Shown piece by piece: positions 1 to 10,500 of a stretch of DNA of 64,000 nucleotides. The first letter of the stretch is position 1, and the number at the start of each line of letters is the position of its first letter. The translations under genes were made by a program, and so were the position numbers. The notes under the pieces are model-generated. The model saw only the letters and a list, made by a program, of their open reading frames with translations, had not been told where the DNA came from and made no database searches. Source of the DNA: Strigamia acuminata. Its lineage: Eukaryota; Arthropoda; Chilopoda; Geophilomorpha; Linotaeniidae. Location of the stretch: the NCBI GenBank assembly GCA_949358305.1, contig OX442314.1, positions 30,861,118 through 30,925,117 of the forward strand, read 5' to 3'.

Positions 1-158
1 TCAAAACAACAGCAGTCACAGGTAATAACCATAACCAAAACCAAAACCATAACCATAATCATAACCATAACCATAACCTTATTTATTTTAATCATCAGCA
101 GAATTTTCATTAAATGCACTTTACAAAATGTAATAATATCATTTGCAAAGCAATAGCA
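1..158. repeat. Short CCATAA/CCAAAA hexamer array and AT-rich sequence
   Basis: Positions about 20-80 hold a run of imperfect six-base units (ccataa, ccaaaa). They do not match an animal telomere repeat (TTAGGG or TTAGG) in register and are best read as a local microsatellite. The rest is the 3' flank of the Toll-like receptor gene. Confidence 0.7.
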
Positions 159-2609
159 CTATATGTTTTTTGTTTCAGCTGAGTTTGCCTTGAATGCAGC
201 ATGCACATAAACCGATTTCCTTTTCGTCGATGCAAAACGAGTGTTCATCGTTCTGGGCATGGATGATCTTAATTTCCTCCAGAAGTAAGGCTTCTTGGCT
301 TCAACATATGTCGTCAACGTTATGAATGATTTGAATTCCTGATCGATTTTGGACAAGTCGGGAACTTCGTCTGGCACAACTGCGATCACCCGACGCACTT
401 TATCTTGGAGCGCCTTTTGGTAAGCGATGTCGAACTCCAAACGACTCCACGAACTCTTCAAATAATTGTCAGTCAACACTATGATGGTCCGTTTGCTGCT
501 TTCCACCGGTTTTACTATCTGATCCGTTATAAATTCACCCGCGCCCCAGTCCCGGTTGTGTAGACACAGTTTGTACGAAGGATTGCCTGTTTCCAGCCCC
601 GGGACGAGGAAGTCCACGATCCAGTCTTCGTCCTCGCTACTGTACGAGACAAATGCGTCGTATGTTTTGTCTGCATCGATGTCTTCTTCGGTCACAAATC
701 TCAAACAAATTCCTTTGGAGAACATGTAGTAGAAAATTTCTGATTTATACTTGTAGGAGAGTATTGTAAACACACTAAGTAAAATTAAAATTGCAATAAC
801 TGGTAGTAAAAGGAATAACAAATTAAAACTTTTACAAATTCGATCAATATCAGTAATATCAGTAAAATTGTAATGTATATTATCTATCATACAGGTTAAT
901 GTGTTTTTATCCTCAAAAGGGTGAGATTTGAGCACACGTTTACTCATTTCATAGTCACATTTCCATGAATTATTCGATAGCTTGAGTTTTTCCAAATTTA
1001 ACAAACTCGCAATTTTATCGTCGAATTTGCTGAGGGAGTTGTTGTTTAAATGCAGAACGGCCAAGTTTGGCAATATAGGCATATTTTGTAACAATTTCAA
1101 CCTATTATACGAGAGATCTAACATTGTTATCTGCGACCAAATTGGATCATGTTTTTCTGGTAACGAGGAAATCTTATTTCGGGTTAAATTTAAACAAACA
1201 GCAACTGCTGAACCATACGAATGTATTTTGGGGAAACGAGTCAAGTTGGAGTTAATGCAAGCAATCGACACATGTAGTGGGGCATCGAGGTCATCAACAC
1301 TGCAGTAACATCCAAAAGGACAATTTTTAGGATACTCACAATACAAGTTTTTAACCGTTAGCAGAGATGTCCCATACATTTTAAGTGGGTTGGAACAGGA
1401 ATTGTTTTCTGTGTTAAATCTGATTGTTGCACTCTGATTGCGCAGATACTTGATGATGTTTAATCTGCAGTCGCACACAAATGGATTGTGAGACAAGTCA
1501 AAATCAACTAATCCGGTGTTACGTATGTGAATAATTTCAAAATTGGTGAAATTGACATGGGCAATTTGATTGTGGCTCAAAATAACTTGAGAGACGCTTT
1601 GAAATGCTGTCAGATCATTGTCATCTAATTTGCTAATATTATTAAATGAAATGTCAATGCTTTTGGTTACACTATCAAACATGCCATGGCGAATTTCATG
1701 TAAGCAGCAATTAGAACATTTATAGTTTTTTATGTACTGGCCAACTTCTGTTTCAAAAAGAACTTTGTACATTTTAGGACAATTATTTGACATATCTATT
1801 GTCTCAGCATTCGTTATGAAACTTGTAGGAGGAAGCTCTATATATTCAAAATTATTATTTCTCAGATCAAGATGGACTGCAGAATCGTGGGGTGTGGACA
1901 TTTGCTGAATAAAGCTTATCGAATTATCAGTTAATGTGATGTGTTTTAGCTTTTCGCAAAATTCAAGTCCACTTAAAAAAACGTTAGTGATGTTATTCGA
2001 ATTAAGACGTAGCACTTCCAGTTTATTTGTGAAGCTGACCAACAATTCAAGATTTTTAATTTGATTGTGGCTGAAATCAATCTCCACAATAGCTTTGGAA
2101 GATAAAAACATATGTTTGGGTATGTCATGGAGTTTATTATTGTTCATGTAAAGTTTTCTCAGAAACCGATTTTCTGACAACAGGTCCTCGGGTATAGATT
2201 CGATGGAGTTGTGAGATAAGTCTAGCACTTCCAAATATTTCAAATCAACTAATAAATCTAATAACGGTAATAAACTCAGATTATTATGCAATAAGTTGAG
2301 TTCCTTTAGGAATAATGTTTGGTTGAAATCGCTCCTTGAAACAACACCAATACGGTTGTTACTGAGATCATAACTCTCTAAAGAATTAAAGTTATATATG
2401 ACACTGGGTATATGAGTGAATTTGTTAAAACTTAAATCTAATTGATGTAAATATTCCAGATTGCTAATGTTGCTAGTGAACGACACTAAACAGTTGTTGC
2501 GCATTTTTAATGTTGTTAACCATTCTGGGATTGCATTAAACATTGTGGACGTATTAATGCTATTAGTTGTTTTTAAGGGATTGGTGCAGAAATTCAATAT
2601 CTCAAACAT
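159..2609 (-). CDS. Toll-like receptor (LRR ectodomain, one TM, cytoplasmic TIR)
   Basis: An uninterrupted 816-codon frame encodes a type I receptor that signals through its TIR domain, the usual role being innate immune or developmental signalling. Leucine-rich repeats fill residues about 30-370. They are followed by an LRRCT-type cysteine cluster (NPFVCDCRLN), an LRRNT-type cluster (CPFGCYC), a second short LRR block and another LRRCT (SWKCDYEM). A hydrophobic segment (LLFLLLPVIAILILLSVF) lies near residue 610. The TIR domain near residues 650-790 has YDAFVSYSSED (box 1), RDWGAGEFI (box 2 region) and FW (box 3). The internal LRRCT/LRRNT pair is the multiple-cysteine-cluster layout of Drosophila-type Tolls. 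The frame starts without a signal peptide and an in-frame stop lies just upstream, so a 5' exon with the leader is either unseen or lost. Toll identity is very likely; the exact orthologue cannot be assigned. Confidence 0.93.
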   Translation of the reverse strand: MFEILNFCTNPLKTTNSINTSTMFNAIPEWLTTLKMRNNCLVSFTSNISNLEYLHQLDLSFNKFTHIPSVIYNFNSLESYDLSNNRIGVVSRSDFNQTLFLKELNLLHNNLSLLPLLDLLVDLKYLEVLDLSHNSIESIPEDLLSENRFLRKLYMNNNKLHDIPKHMFLSSKAIVEIDFSHNQIKNLELLVSFTNKLEVLRLNSNNITNVFLSGLEFCEKLKHITLTDNSISFIQQMSTPHDSAVHLDLRNNNFEYIELPPTSFITNAETIDMSNNCPKMYKVLFETEVGQYIKNYKCSNCCLHEIRHGMFDSVTKSIDISFNNISKLDDNDLTAFQSVSQVILSHNQIAHVNFTNFEIIHIRNTGLVDFDLSHNPFVCDCRLNIIKYLRNQSATIRFNTENNSCSNPLKMYGTSLLTVKNLYCEYPKNCPFGCYCSVDDLDAPLHVSIACINSNLTRFPKIHSYGSAVAVCLNLTRNKISSLPEKHDPIWSQITMLDLSYNRLKLLQNMPILPNLAVLHLNNNSLSKFDDKIASLLNLEKLKLSNNSWKCDYEMSKRVLKSHPFEDKNTLTCMIDNIHYNFTDITDIDRICKSFNLLFLLLPVIAILILLSVFTILSYKYKSEIFYYMFSKGICLRFVTEEDIDADKTYDAFVSYSSEDEDWIVDFLVPGLETGNPSYKLCLHNRDWGAGEFITDQIVKPVESSKRTIIVLTDNYLKSSWSRLEFDIAYQKALQDKVRRVIAVVPDEVPDLSKIDQEFKSFITLTTYVEAKKPYFWRKLRSSMPRTMNTRFASTKRKSVYVHAAFKANSAETKNI

Positions 2610-2970
2610 GTCAAATTCATATTCTTCGAACAGTTATAATTTGAATGAAATATAATAAATGACAGAAGTTAGGAATTAATGACTAGAATTAATGGTTAGT
2701 AAGCTAGAAAATAGGAGGAAATGAAGATATTTCCTTTGTTCGCTCGGAACAAAGAATTCGCTACCGGTTGTTGAGCGCGAAAAATTGGCGCGCAACAAAC
2801 GGTGTTTGTAAATGAATTAAAATATACAATTTCTTCCGTGGTGACTATTTATTTAATAAAAACACATAAAATTACTAAATAACGACTCAGGGTCACCACA
2901 AATGTAAAAGCATCGCGTAGGTAAAGAATTACTGATGCCTGATCCTGGTCTGTAAGAAGGTCGTGGAATG
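2610..2970. other. Intergenic, no gene seen
   Basis: AT-rich DNA between two minus-strand ORFs. A short GC-rich patch near 2755-2810 contains partly self-complementary motifs (ggcgcgc). I see no exon, RNA gene or repeat with clear ends. Confidence 0.5.
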
Positions 2971-3456
2971 TTACTGACGAGACCTGCTCAATCGCATTAA
3001 ATGATCTCTAACTTTACTGCTATCAAATTCAACACATGCATTTTCAAATTCTACATCTGCATTTTCCTTATAAGCATAAGAGTAAGGATAAGGATAAGGA
3101 TCCGCTCCTGCGCCAAAGTCGACGCCATTAATCACTTCTTTCGCTGATCCGGAAGTAGATGTAGATGGCGGAGGTGTATCGTCATAATAACGACTGCGTG
3201 ATCTTGATCGTGAATTATTCCTTATTGGTGATCTCGATCTGTGAACATTTTCTCTGGTCAGTCGCGCATTTTCTCTGCTCAAACGATCATTTTCACTGGT
3301 CAGTCGCAACAGCTGTTCTTCTAACTGACTGTTAACAACTTTTTCTCCTCTTTCCCGAGCATCGCAGGAAAGCGTCACGTTGCACCAACGTGCACCGTGA
3401 AGCGAAAACGTGCAGCGCACGATTGTTGTAGTATTTAACCTGTTCAACAATACCAA
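2971..3456 (-). CDS. Hypothetical protein with leucine-zipper-like heptads and RS-rich stretch
   Basis: A 161-codon frame. From about residue 43 it reads as repeated heptads (LEEQLLRLTSENDRLSREN, then RLTREN), predicting a short parallel coiled coil. Next comes an Arg/Ser run (NNSRSRSRSRYYDD) like those in splicing-associated proteins, then a Pro/Tyr patch (PYPYPYSYAY) and an acidic-basic tail. The first 40 residues are low quality and overlap another open frame (3332-3544), so the true start or an upstream exon is uncertain. An RRM was not found. It may be an SR-related nuclear protein or a gene fragment. The coiled coil is visible; function is not. Confidence 0.5.
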   Translation of the reverse strand: MVLLNRLNTTTIVRCTFSLHGARWCNVTLSCDARERGEKVVNSQLEEQLLRLTSENDRLSRENARLTRENVHRSRSPIRNNSRSRSRSRYYDDTPPPSTSTSGSAKEVINGVDFGAGADPYPYPYSYAYKENADVEFENACVEFDSSKVRDHLMRLSRSRQ

Positions 3457-3580
3457 TTGATATCATTGTTTCATTCACCTTTGCCGCTGTTGCACCGTGA
3501 TTGTTTCTAACCGTTTTTGTCGTCGTCCGCGTGATTTTCTCCAATCGTTTTTGCCGTCGTCCGCGTATCTATTCCTAAAA

Positions 3581-3693
3581 GATGGCTTCCTCCTTAACAC
3601 GAATTCTTTCCCAGGCTAAAATCAATTCTCGGCAATGGTACGACGGTCAGAAATTTATATTTCGGGAAGGATATTCAGTTAAAATATCTTAGA
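3581..3693 (+). CDS. Small ORF of 37 residues, doubtful
   Basis: A short ATG frame begins MASSLTRILSQAKINSRQWY and ends at a TAG 113 bases later. It sits just upstream of, and divergent to, the coiled-coil ORF at 2971-3456, and its composition looks protein-like. No homology is recognised and no splice donor clearly extends it. It could be a first exon, a small peptide gene or chance. Confidence 0.2.
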
Positions 3694-3735
3694 AATGTAC
3701 AAAACCAACGATAATCGAGAATTTAAATGTATACC

Positions 3736-3857
3736 ATATAAAGTGAGGTAAAATAAAAGAGTCAGGTAATTTCTCAAATCATATACTCTCTCTGTCGGGG
3801 AGTATGTGATTTGAGAAATTACCTGACTCTTTTATTTTATTTTACCTCACTTTATAA
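3736..3857. repeat. Near-perfect inverted repeat (hairpin, arms about 52 and 57 nt)
   Basis: The left arm starts tataaagtgaggtaaaataa at 3736 and the right arm ends with its reverse complement at about 3857. The loop is about 11 nt (near tctctgtcggg). The arms differ by one substitution and a 5-nt tttta insertion in the right arm. A transcript from either strand would fold into a long stem. It is either a minimal fold-back element or a small-RNA-type hairpin; no flanking target duplication is obvious. Confidence 0.8.
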
Positions 3858-4210
3858 ATTCACTTGTCTAGCTAAAGCCAAACTATCTCGCGCACAATAA
3901 GATAGGTAATATGCATTCGAAGCAGTGGAAACAAAAAGTATGTAATAAATTTATTATCAAATCAAAATCTAACTATTTATTTACCGTAATGAAATAAAAC
4001 TTCAATACAATTGATATCAAATCTAAATTCAAAATTTTCCCGTCACAAGTACAACCCAGTTGCAAAAATATACAATCACTCCATCTTATCAAATAAAGTG
4101 CTTTTTCTTTTGATCACTGTGTAGTTATGAAATAGAAAAATTATCTGAAACCAACTAAACTAGGTAAATTAAACTCTCCTCTTTCAGTGGAAAAAAAGTT
4201 TTTAACAATA

Positions 4211-5346
4211 ATTGCGTTTCTTTCGCCACCGGAAGTGACGTCAAAAACGTCATTATTTCCGAAAAGAAAGTGGCCAAAGTTATTTTAGCCAAAGGTAGCA
4301 ATTGGCTTACTTTTCTTCCTTTCACTTTTACTTTCGCGATCGGCGCATGCGCATTAGTCATTTGTCAGCCAAACCAACAATCAAGTAAAGGTTTATAACT
4401 TGACAACGTATAATAGTAAAACATCATTTTTAACTGAAAAAACGTTCGTTTTTATCGAAAAAAACGTTTATTAAACTCAAAACTAAAGAGGAGAAGTCAG
4501 TCTCTGCCTGCGTGAGAGTTAGCACTTCCGGAAGTGTAACTTTTTGTGTAATTCCGGAACCGGAAGTGCGTCATTTTTTGTGATTTTTTTCCCGGAAGTG
4601 GCGCCACCTGTTGGCGGTAACTTCTGGTAAGAAATTTTAGTCACGGTTGTGGGAAATATTGAATATTTTAAAAATCTGAGTGTATATTCAGATTCCCAGG
4701 GTGTGTTTTTGGGCAAAAAAAGGAGAAATAGAGATCAAACAGCGGGTAAAAAGGTAAAACAGCTGGTCTTTGCAGGTGTTTGCGGGTCTGGGTTGGTGTT
4801 TGCATGTCTGGGTGGGTGTTTGCGGGTCTGGGTGGGTGTTTGCGGGTGCTGGCGGGTGATGGCTGCATTGGGGTTTGGGTTTGGTTTGGGCCAAAATTGT
4901 ATTGGCTGCATTGGCGTTGGGTTTAGGTTAAATTTTTGGTTTGATTGTGTTTGGGTTGTTGTTGTGTTTTATATTTTATTGGCCCGATTGGCGTTGGGTT
5001 TGGTTGTGCGTTGGTGTGGTTTTAGTTTGGGTTTGTATTATTGTGGTTTGGGTTGGATTATTGGTTTAGTTTTGCAAAAATGTATTTTATGATTTGGCAG
5101 TATACATTTGTCTGATCTATGGCTTTGCGGGTGAACAGCTAGTTAGTTACTAAAAACTGGATTCGTGTATATTAAAACCAGATTAAAATCAGATTACAGC
5201 ATGCTAAAACTAGAATTTGAGCATGTGCAAACCAAAGGAAAGTAACAACAAGTAAGTTCATTCATTCTAAAGTGCCTTTTCTTTCTTTGCCAAAGTAAGA
5301 AAAGGAAAGATTTTTCTTTCCTTTCGCAAATTGAACGCACTTAATT
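4211..5346. mobile_element. 1.1-kb insertion inside the Tc1 left terminal repeat
   Basis: Comparison with the intact right terminal repeat places the insertion between 4210 and 5347. TAATT occurs at both borders (4209-4213 and 5342-5346) and may be a target duplication. The insert contains several ccggaagtg motifs (4230-4610) and a G/T-rich tandem stretch at about 4777-4860 built on ggtgtttgcgggtctgggt. I see no transposase frame. The open frames over the G/T-rich part are low-complexity. Confidence 0.65.
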
Positions 5347-5590
5347 TTCAAAATACATCAAAAGTTATCTGTATTTTTGTAACTGTAATACATTTCAAAA
5401 TAATCCAATCAGCTCATTCGAGTTTCAAAAATATACAATCAGTATACAAAATGTTTTTAGTTATTGATGTCATTATAAACAAACTGTAAATAAATTGTAA
5501 GGAGATATGCAAATTAACTAATACAGACTGATTTGACTGAATGGAGAAGTTAATCGAGTTCCAAACTGTTAATCTAACTTGAACTCAATC

Positions 5591-6478
5591 ATGGGAAGAG
5601 GAAAAACAACCAGTAAAGAAATACGTGAATTAATCATAAAAAAACATTTGAAAAACCAATCAACAAGGTCTATAACTTCGGGTTTAGATGTCTGCCAAAG
5701 TGTGGTGGTGGAAATATTAAAAAAATGGAGGATAACAGGGACATCTTCACCTTCAAAACCACTTGGAAGACCAAAAATTACTAGTAAAAGGAATGATAAA
5801 GCATTAAATTGAGTGCTAACAGGAAAAAGACATGCCACTACACCTGAAATTACCGTTGAATGGGAAAAAATTATCGGCAAAAAGGTTTCTGATGCCACAA
5901 CACGACGACGACTCAGAAGCCTGGGTTATGGTTTTTACCATGCAAAAGAAAAACCTCTCCTTACAAAGTTGCACATTACTAAGCAAAGAAAATGGGCTAA
6001 TGAGCACAAGGATTGGACAATAGATGAATGGAACAACATCATGATGAATCCAGATTTTGTGTTTGTTAGGGTGATGAACGAGGAATTGTTGTGCGCAAAA
6101 AAAACTGTAAAATTTCCACAAAGTGTAATGATATGGGGGTGTAGACCAGTTAAATTTTATTGACAAGACAGCGCTTCATGTTACACTGCCCCATGTTACA
6201 CTGCCCGATCAACTACAAACTGGTTAAATGGTCATAACATCAAAAAGATGCAAAACTGGCCACCAAATAGTCCAGATCTTTCGCCAATCGAAAATGTTTG
6301 GGGAATAATGAAAAAAAAGGTTCGACTGCGTAAACCAACAACCAAAGCTGAGTTGTGTAGTGTTTTAAAAGACAAATGGAACAAGATTACACCTGAGCAA
6401 TATTCTAAACTTGTATTATCCAAGCCTGACCGTATGAAAGCTGTTTGTAAAGCTAAAGGAGGAAATACAAAGTACTGA
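5591..6478 (+). pseudogene. Tc1-type transposase, inactivated
   Basis: The N-terminal part is a helix-turn-helix region (MGRGKTTSKEIRELIIKKHL, then GRPKIT, the GRPR-like motif). The middle part (RRRLRSLGYG) is also family-typical. The C-terminal part contains WPPNSPDLSPIENVWG, which carries the last catalytic acidic residue of the DDE triad. The frame is broken by a TGA near 5810 and a TGA at about 6161. The segment that should hold the first catalytic Asp (after DEWNNI, near 6040) is deleted. The second Asp region survives as QDSASCYTA in a shifted context. It cannot make an active transposase. Confidence 0.9.
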
Positions 6479-6849
6479 TTGTATATTTTTGAAACTTGAA
6501 TGATCTGATTGGATTATTTTGAAATGTATCACAGTTACAAAAATAAAGATAACTTTTGATGTGTTTTGAATATTGTTAAAAACTTTTTTTCCATTGAAAG
6601 AAGAGAGTTTAGTTGGTTTCCGATAATTTTTCTATTTCATAACTACACAGTGATCGAAAGAAAAAGCACTTTATTTGAAAAAATGGAGTGATTGTATGTT
6701 TTTGCAACTGGGTTGTATTTACTTTAACAATATCAAAATTAATTTAAAAAAATTGATAATTACAAAAAAAATTAATTTAATTTATGAAATTAAATTTAAC
6801 TTACTACGCTTGATTTGTCACAAAATTTCAAATTTCTTAAACGTGATCT

Positions 6850-7347
6850 TCATCTTTGCGACGCTCTAGCTACAAATGATTCTGTCAAATCGCTTATCTC
6901 TTTTTCATACCCTTTTATGGTGCTATTTAAAATTGCTATTCGTATCAACTCATCCGTTTGATTACGTTGAATCTTATACATACTTACCAATTCTTTCGCA
7001 ATCAAAATTTGTCGATTAATAAAATCCAACTCATGCAGCCGAGTTATTTCATTCATATCGACCGCACACTCCTGGCAAATGTTATCCGCGACTGAAAGAT
7101 GCAAACAATTTTCCAACACAAAAATCTCATTCCCCGCCTCTAAAATCTCGTTGTTTGCCTTCAATATCCGGACAATCGTCCCCGTAACGGTCGACTTATA
7201 CTCCCTCAGACATCCTTCCGCAGGTAATTGATAAGAAAACAAAATCGTATCCCGTGAAATTTTGTTACCACATTCAACTTTCCATTCGATTACTTTTGCG
7301 TACGAGTGTTCGAGAAAATAAATCGTTGTCGTGTTTTCGAGTTCCAT
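6850..7347 (-). CDS. Orphan FCP1-like N-terminal (biotinyl-lipoyl-like) domain protein
   Basis: A 165-codon ATG frame begins MELENTTTIYFLEHSYAKVI. It has the layout of the N-terminus of the RNA polymerase II CTD phosphatase FCP1: a small beta domain (VIEWKVECGNKISRD, then YKSTVTGTIVRIL) followed by a Cys-containing linker (NCLHLSVADNICQECAVDM) that in FCP1 leads to the catalytic domain. Here the frame instead continues as a helical tail of about 65 residues and stops. The catalytic DxDxT domain and BRCT domain are missing. The Tc1 element lies immediately beyond the stop. It may be a truncated duplicate, a retroposed piece or a free-standing regulator. Similarity is judged from memory of motif order. 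Confidence 0.55.
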   Translation of the reverse strand: MELENTTTIYFLEHSYAKVIEWKVECGNKISRDTILFSYQLPAEGCLREYKSTVTGTIVRILKANNEILEAGNEIFVLENCLHLSVADNICQECAVDMNEITRLHELDFINRQILIAKELVSMYKIQRNQTDELIRIAILNSTIKGYEKEISDLTESFVARASQR

Positions 7348-7587
7348 TGCAAAGATCAACAGTGTGAATAATGACTTCCAAGGTTCCGACGGTCTTATTT
7401 ATATCAATAAGCTATAAGTAACGTCTTATTTACGTTTGTTTACAACGTTTTGTGTACGTAACCGCGATCAAAGATCCAAATGTTTGAATCTTTGAACCTC
7501 GCTGCACTGCGCTTCATTCTTTGCAGTTCTTTAGCATAATTGTAATTTTTTTTTATACAAATAACATATTTTCAACTAAATTTTTAA

Positions 7588-10500
7588 TCAAACTTTATTT
7601 ATGTAATGCATTGACGCATTTCTTGCCATTAAACAATACAAAACTGCATCGTGGATTGTAGGGAATATGCATGAGTTTGGAGCCTTGGTCTCAAATTTCG
7701 TGTGTTTCAACATATCTAAAACCGGATCTGCAGAAATAATTATCAAAAACAACTCATAAGTCATTTAAACCTTATAAGAGAGATCGATTTTTTACCTTGG
7801 CACGCTGCAAGATGAACCGAAACGAATTCACCTTGGTAGTCTACGATAGTCTACAGAAAAGAGAGAAAATAATTTTATTTTTCACAATTTCGTGCAGTTT
7901 CACCTCGTGAAGAGTTGATAAACCACTTAAATCAATGTATGGACACCCAGAACAGTCCAGAATGATAAACCGAACTAAATCCGCAAAATATATACTTGGT
8001 CTTTGTTCACTAGCATGAACTGTCAGCTAAAAAATCAATACAATATTTAATTACAGTAGTAATTAAATTGTAAATACATTGTTAACTTACACGTCTACTT
8101 CTTGATTCCTTAGTCAGTCTTTTAGCAAAAATAAATAAATAAATACGTTACAATTTCAATTTTCAATTCTGATATTAATTGTCTCACGTTGTAGTTACAT
8201 CAATAAGATCATGTAAACGACTCTTGAAATATTGTCTATTTGCAAAGTGAATAGGTCCATTAAATCTAAATATTTTTATTCCTGGAATTGACTTTACCTA
8301 TTAAAATAAAACAAATTAAAAATAAATTCAATTTAAAATGATAAAACGACATACTTTTGTGTACTTTAAAATATCAACATATATATCTGTATCGGGAATA
8401 GCTCCAACCAAGCACGCCTGTGGTCTAAATGTAAACATTTCAATTACACATACACAAATGACAAAAAATTGACACCACGCACTCGGTAAACTGTATTTTG
8501 AAAGCTCGGATGTTCATGGTTCGTAGAATAATCGTAAATAACGAAAACGCTATCCCGATGAACAAACCATAAGCCGTGCCGACTAAAAACACTGAAATGA
8601 ATGACACCAGCCAAACCAACTGCAAAACAAACAATTATTAGCACATATTAAACCAAAATCTGTCTTTATTTCAACATACGGCATCCAAAATTGATAATTT
8701 CCACGCCAATATCAAATCCTTAATTTGGAAAAACATTCCCTGCACGGCGGCCATTACTATTGCTCCTAAAATGCACTAAAACTTGCATAATTTTGCTTGT
8801 CGATTTCTGCTGTGTTTGCACACTTACCGTTGGCAAATCTCGAAGTAAAAATCCAACCCAAAGCAACACAGCTAATATTATCCAACACGAGATAAAACTA
8901 GCAAGCTTAAAAAGATTTTTATTTAAAATTAAATATTGTACTGTATTGATATATATTTGTATACCTGGGTTCTGCAACCTGCTTTTTCTTTCACTAACGT
9001 CCTTGCTAAGGCCACACTTACAGGAAAAGAAGAAAAGAATGAACAAAAGACATTGGCAGTGCCAAGTGCAAATAGTTCCTACTTTTCCAAAAAAAGATAA
9101 ATTCAAGATTTTGTTAATTTTGTCCGGGACTATTTATTGACATTCACCTGATTCGCGTACACTCTGTATTTATATTTCTTCGCGAAAATCAAACCCATTG
9201 AAAACGATACGACATACGAAACAATAGCTATGGGAATGCTGTCAACAATAATGCCTGGCATGATGTTGAAATCAGGGACACGTGGGGCTAATAACCTAAA
9301 TCAAAGCAAAAATAGATTTGTGCGCACAAAACGTCTAAAACATCAAAGTTACCCTGCATGAATTTCTCCAACAATCTCCACATTATGCACTTCATTGAGT
9401 TTGATGAAATGTGAGATTAATGTAATAACAATCACCTGCAATATATTGCAAACTATATTTTTCAACAACCTCTTATTTCTGTGTACAATTCTTACAATAG
9501 TCAGTTCCATTGGAAGTGGCAGTCCAGTTTTCTTTTTAAAATGGCCAACATCACAATTCATAGTAAAAATGAGCAAAGTCAATGCAATCACAGATATCGA
9601 AGCAGTGACATAATTTGTCTCCGGTAATTTCTCACACACCTGATAATAAACCTAGAAAGCAAAAAGACATAATCAGCACCACAATTGACAACATTTCAAG
9701 CCAAAAATACTTCCCAACCTTAAAAATATAAAAAATACCTCCTTTCGCACTTATTTTAACCCCTAAAAGAAGTGGTACTTGACTAGTAAACACGTGACAT
9801 GCTGCCCCAGTTGTGAACCCACTTACTAACGTCTCAGACATGAAGATACTCAAAGCACCTAACTTGAGGATGCCTAAAACTAACTACACCATTAATCCAG
9901 ATCACATTTCTGCGCCGAAACCACTCCGATGTTAACTTACATGCATTATGCCCACAATGAAACACATTGCAGTCAACATTTGGATTTTTTTAAATTCGTA
10001 ATCTTTATCTTGGTCGTTGGTTTCCTCCGAAGTAACATTGGCAGGTGCAGGTGCAGGTATGTGTTTGTTAACAACCGTGCCCATCATTAAACACAAAACG
10101 GAAAAAGCACCTGTGATTAATTAACTGGTCAATTAATTAACTACAACTATGCTTATTGATTGACATTACCCACAGAAACGTGGCGGGATGAGCCGAGAAT
10201 TGTGTAAATAAGACAAGAAAACAAACACGTGTATAAACCGTAGACGGGCAGAACTTGCGCTAATAGAGCGTACGCCATTGCTGAAAAACAAATCAATTAA
10301 AATTAAAATCAATAGAAATTTTTTAAAAATCAATATAAATGAAAAATGATGGAAATAGTGAAAATTTTAGAAGGTTGAAATACACACCCGTGACAAATTT
10401 TTTAAAAATCAATATAAATTTTTTAAAAATCAATAAAAATTTTTTTAAAATCAATAGAAATTTTTTAAAAATCAATATCAATTTTTTAAAAATCAATATC

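Larger units (their letters stand above)
4052..6715 (+). mobile_element. Tc1-type DNA transposon with split left terminal repeat
   Basis: The ends are inverted copies: CAACCCAGTTGCAAAAATAT at 4052 and its complement ending at 6715. Each is flanked by TA (4050-4051, 6716-6717), the target duplication of Tc1/mariner elements. The right terminal repeat runs uninterrupted from about 6475 to 6715. The left one matches it in two pieces, 4052-4210 and about 5347-5440, because 1.1 kb of foreign DNA interrupts it. A degraded transposase reading frame lies between the repeats. The element is not autonomous now. Confidence 0.92.

Noticed and set aside
4649-5092. 147-codon plus-strand frame over the G/T-rich stretch
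   Set aside because: Made of ggtgtttgcgggtctgggt repeats; the Gly/Val/Cys-rich product and matching Pro-rich minus frames are low-complexity artefacts.
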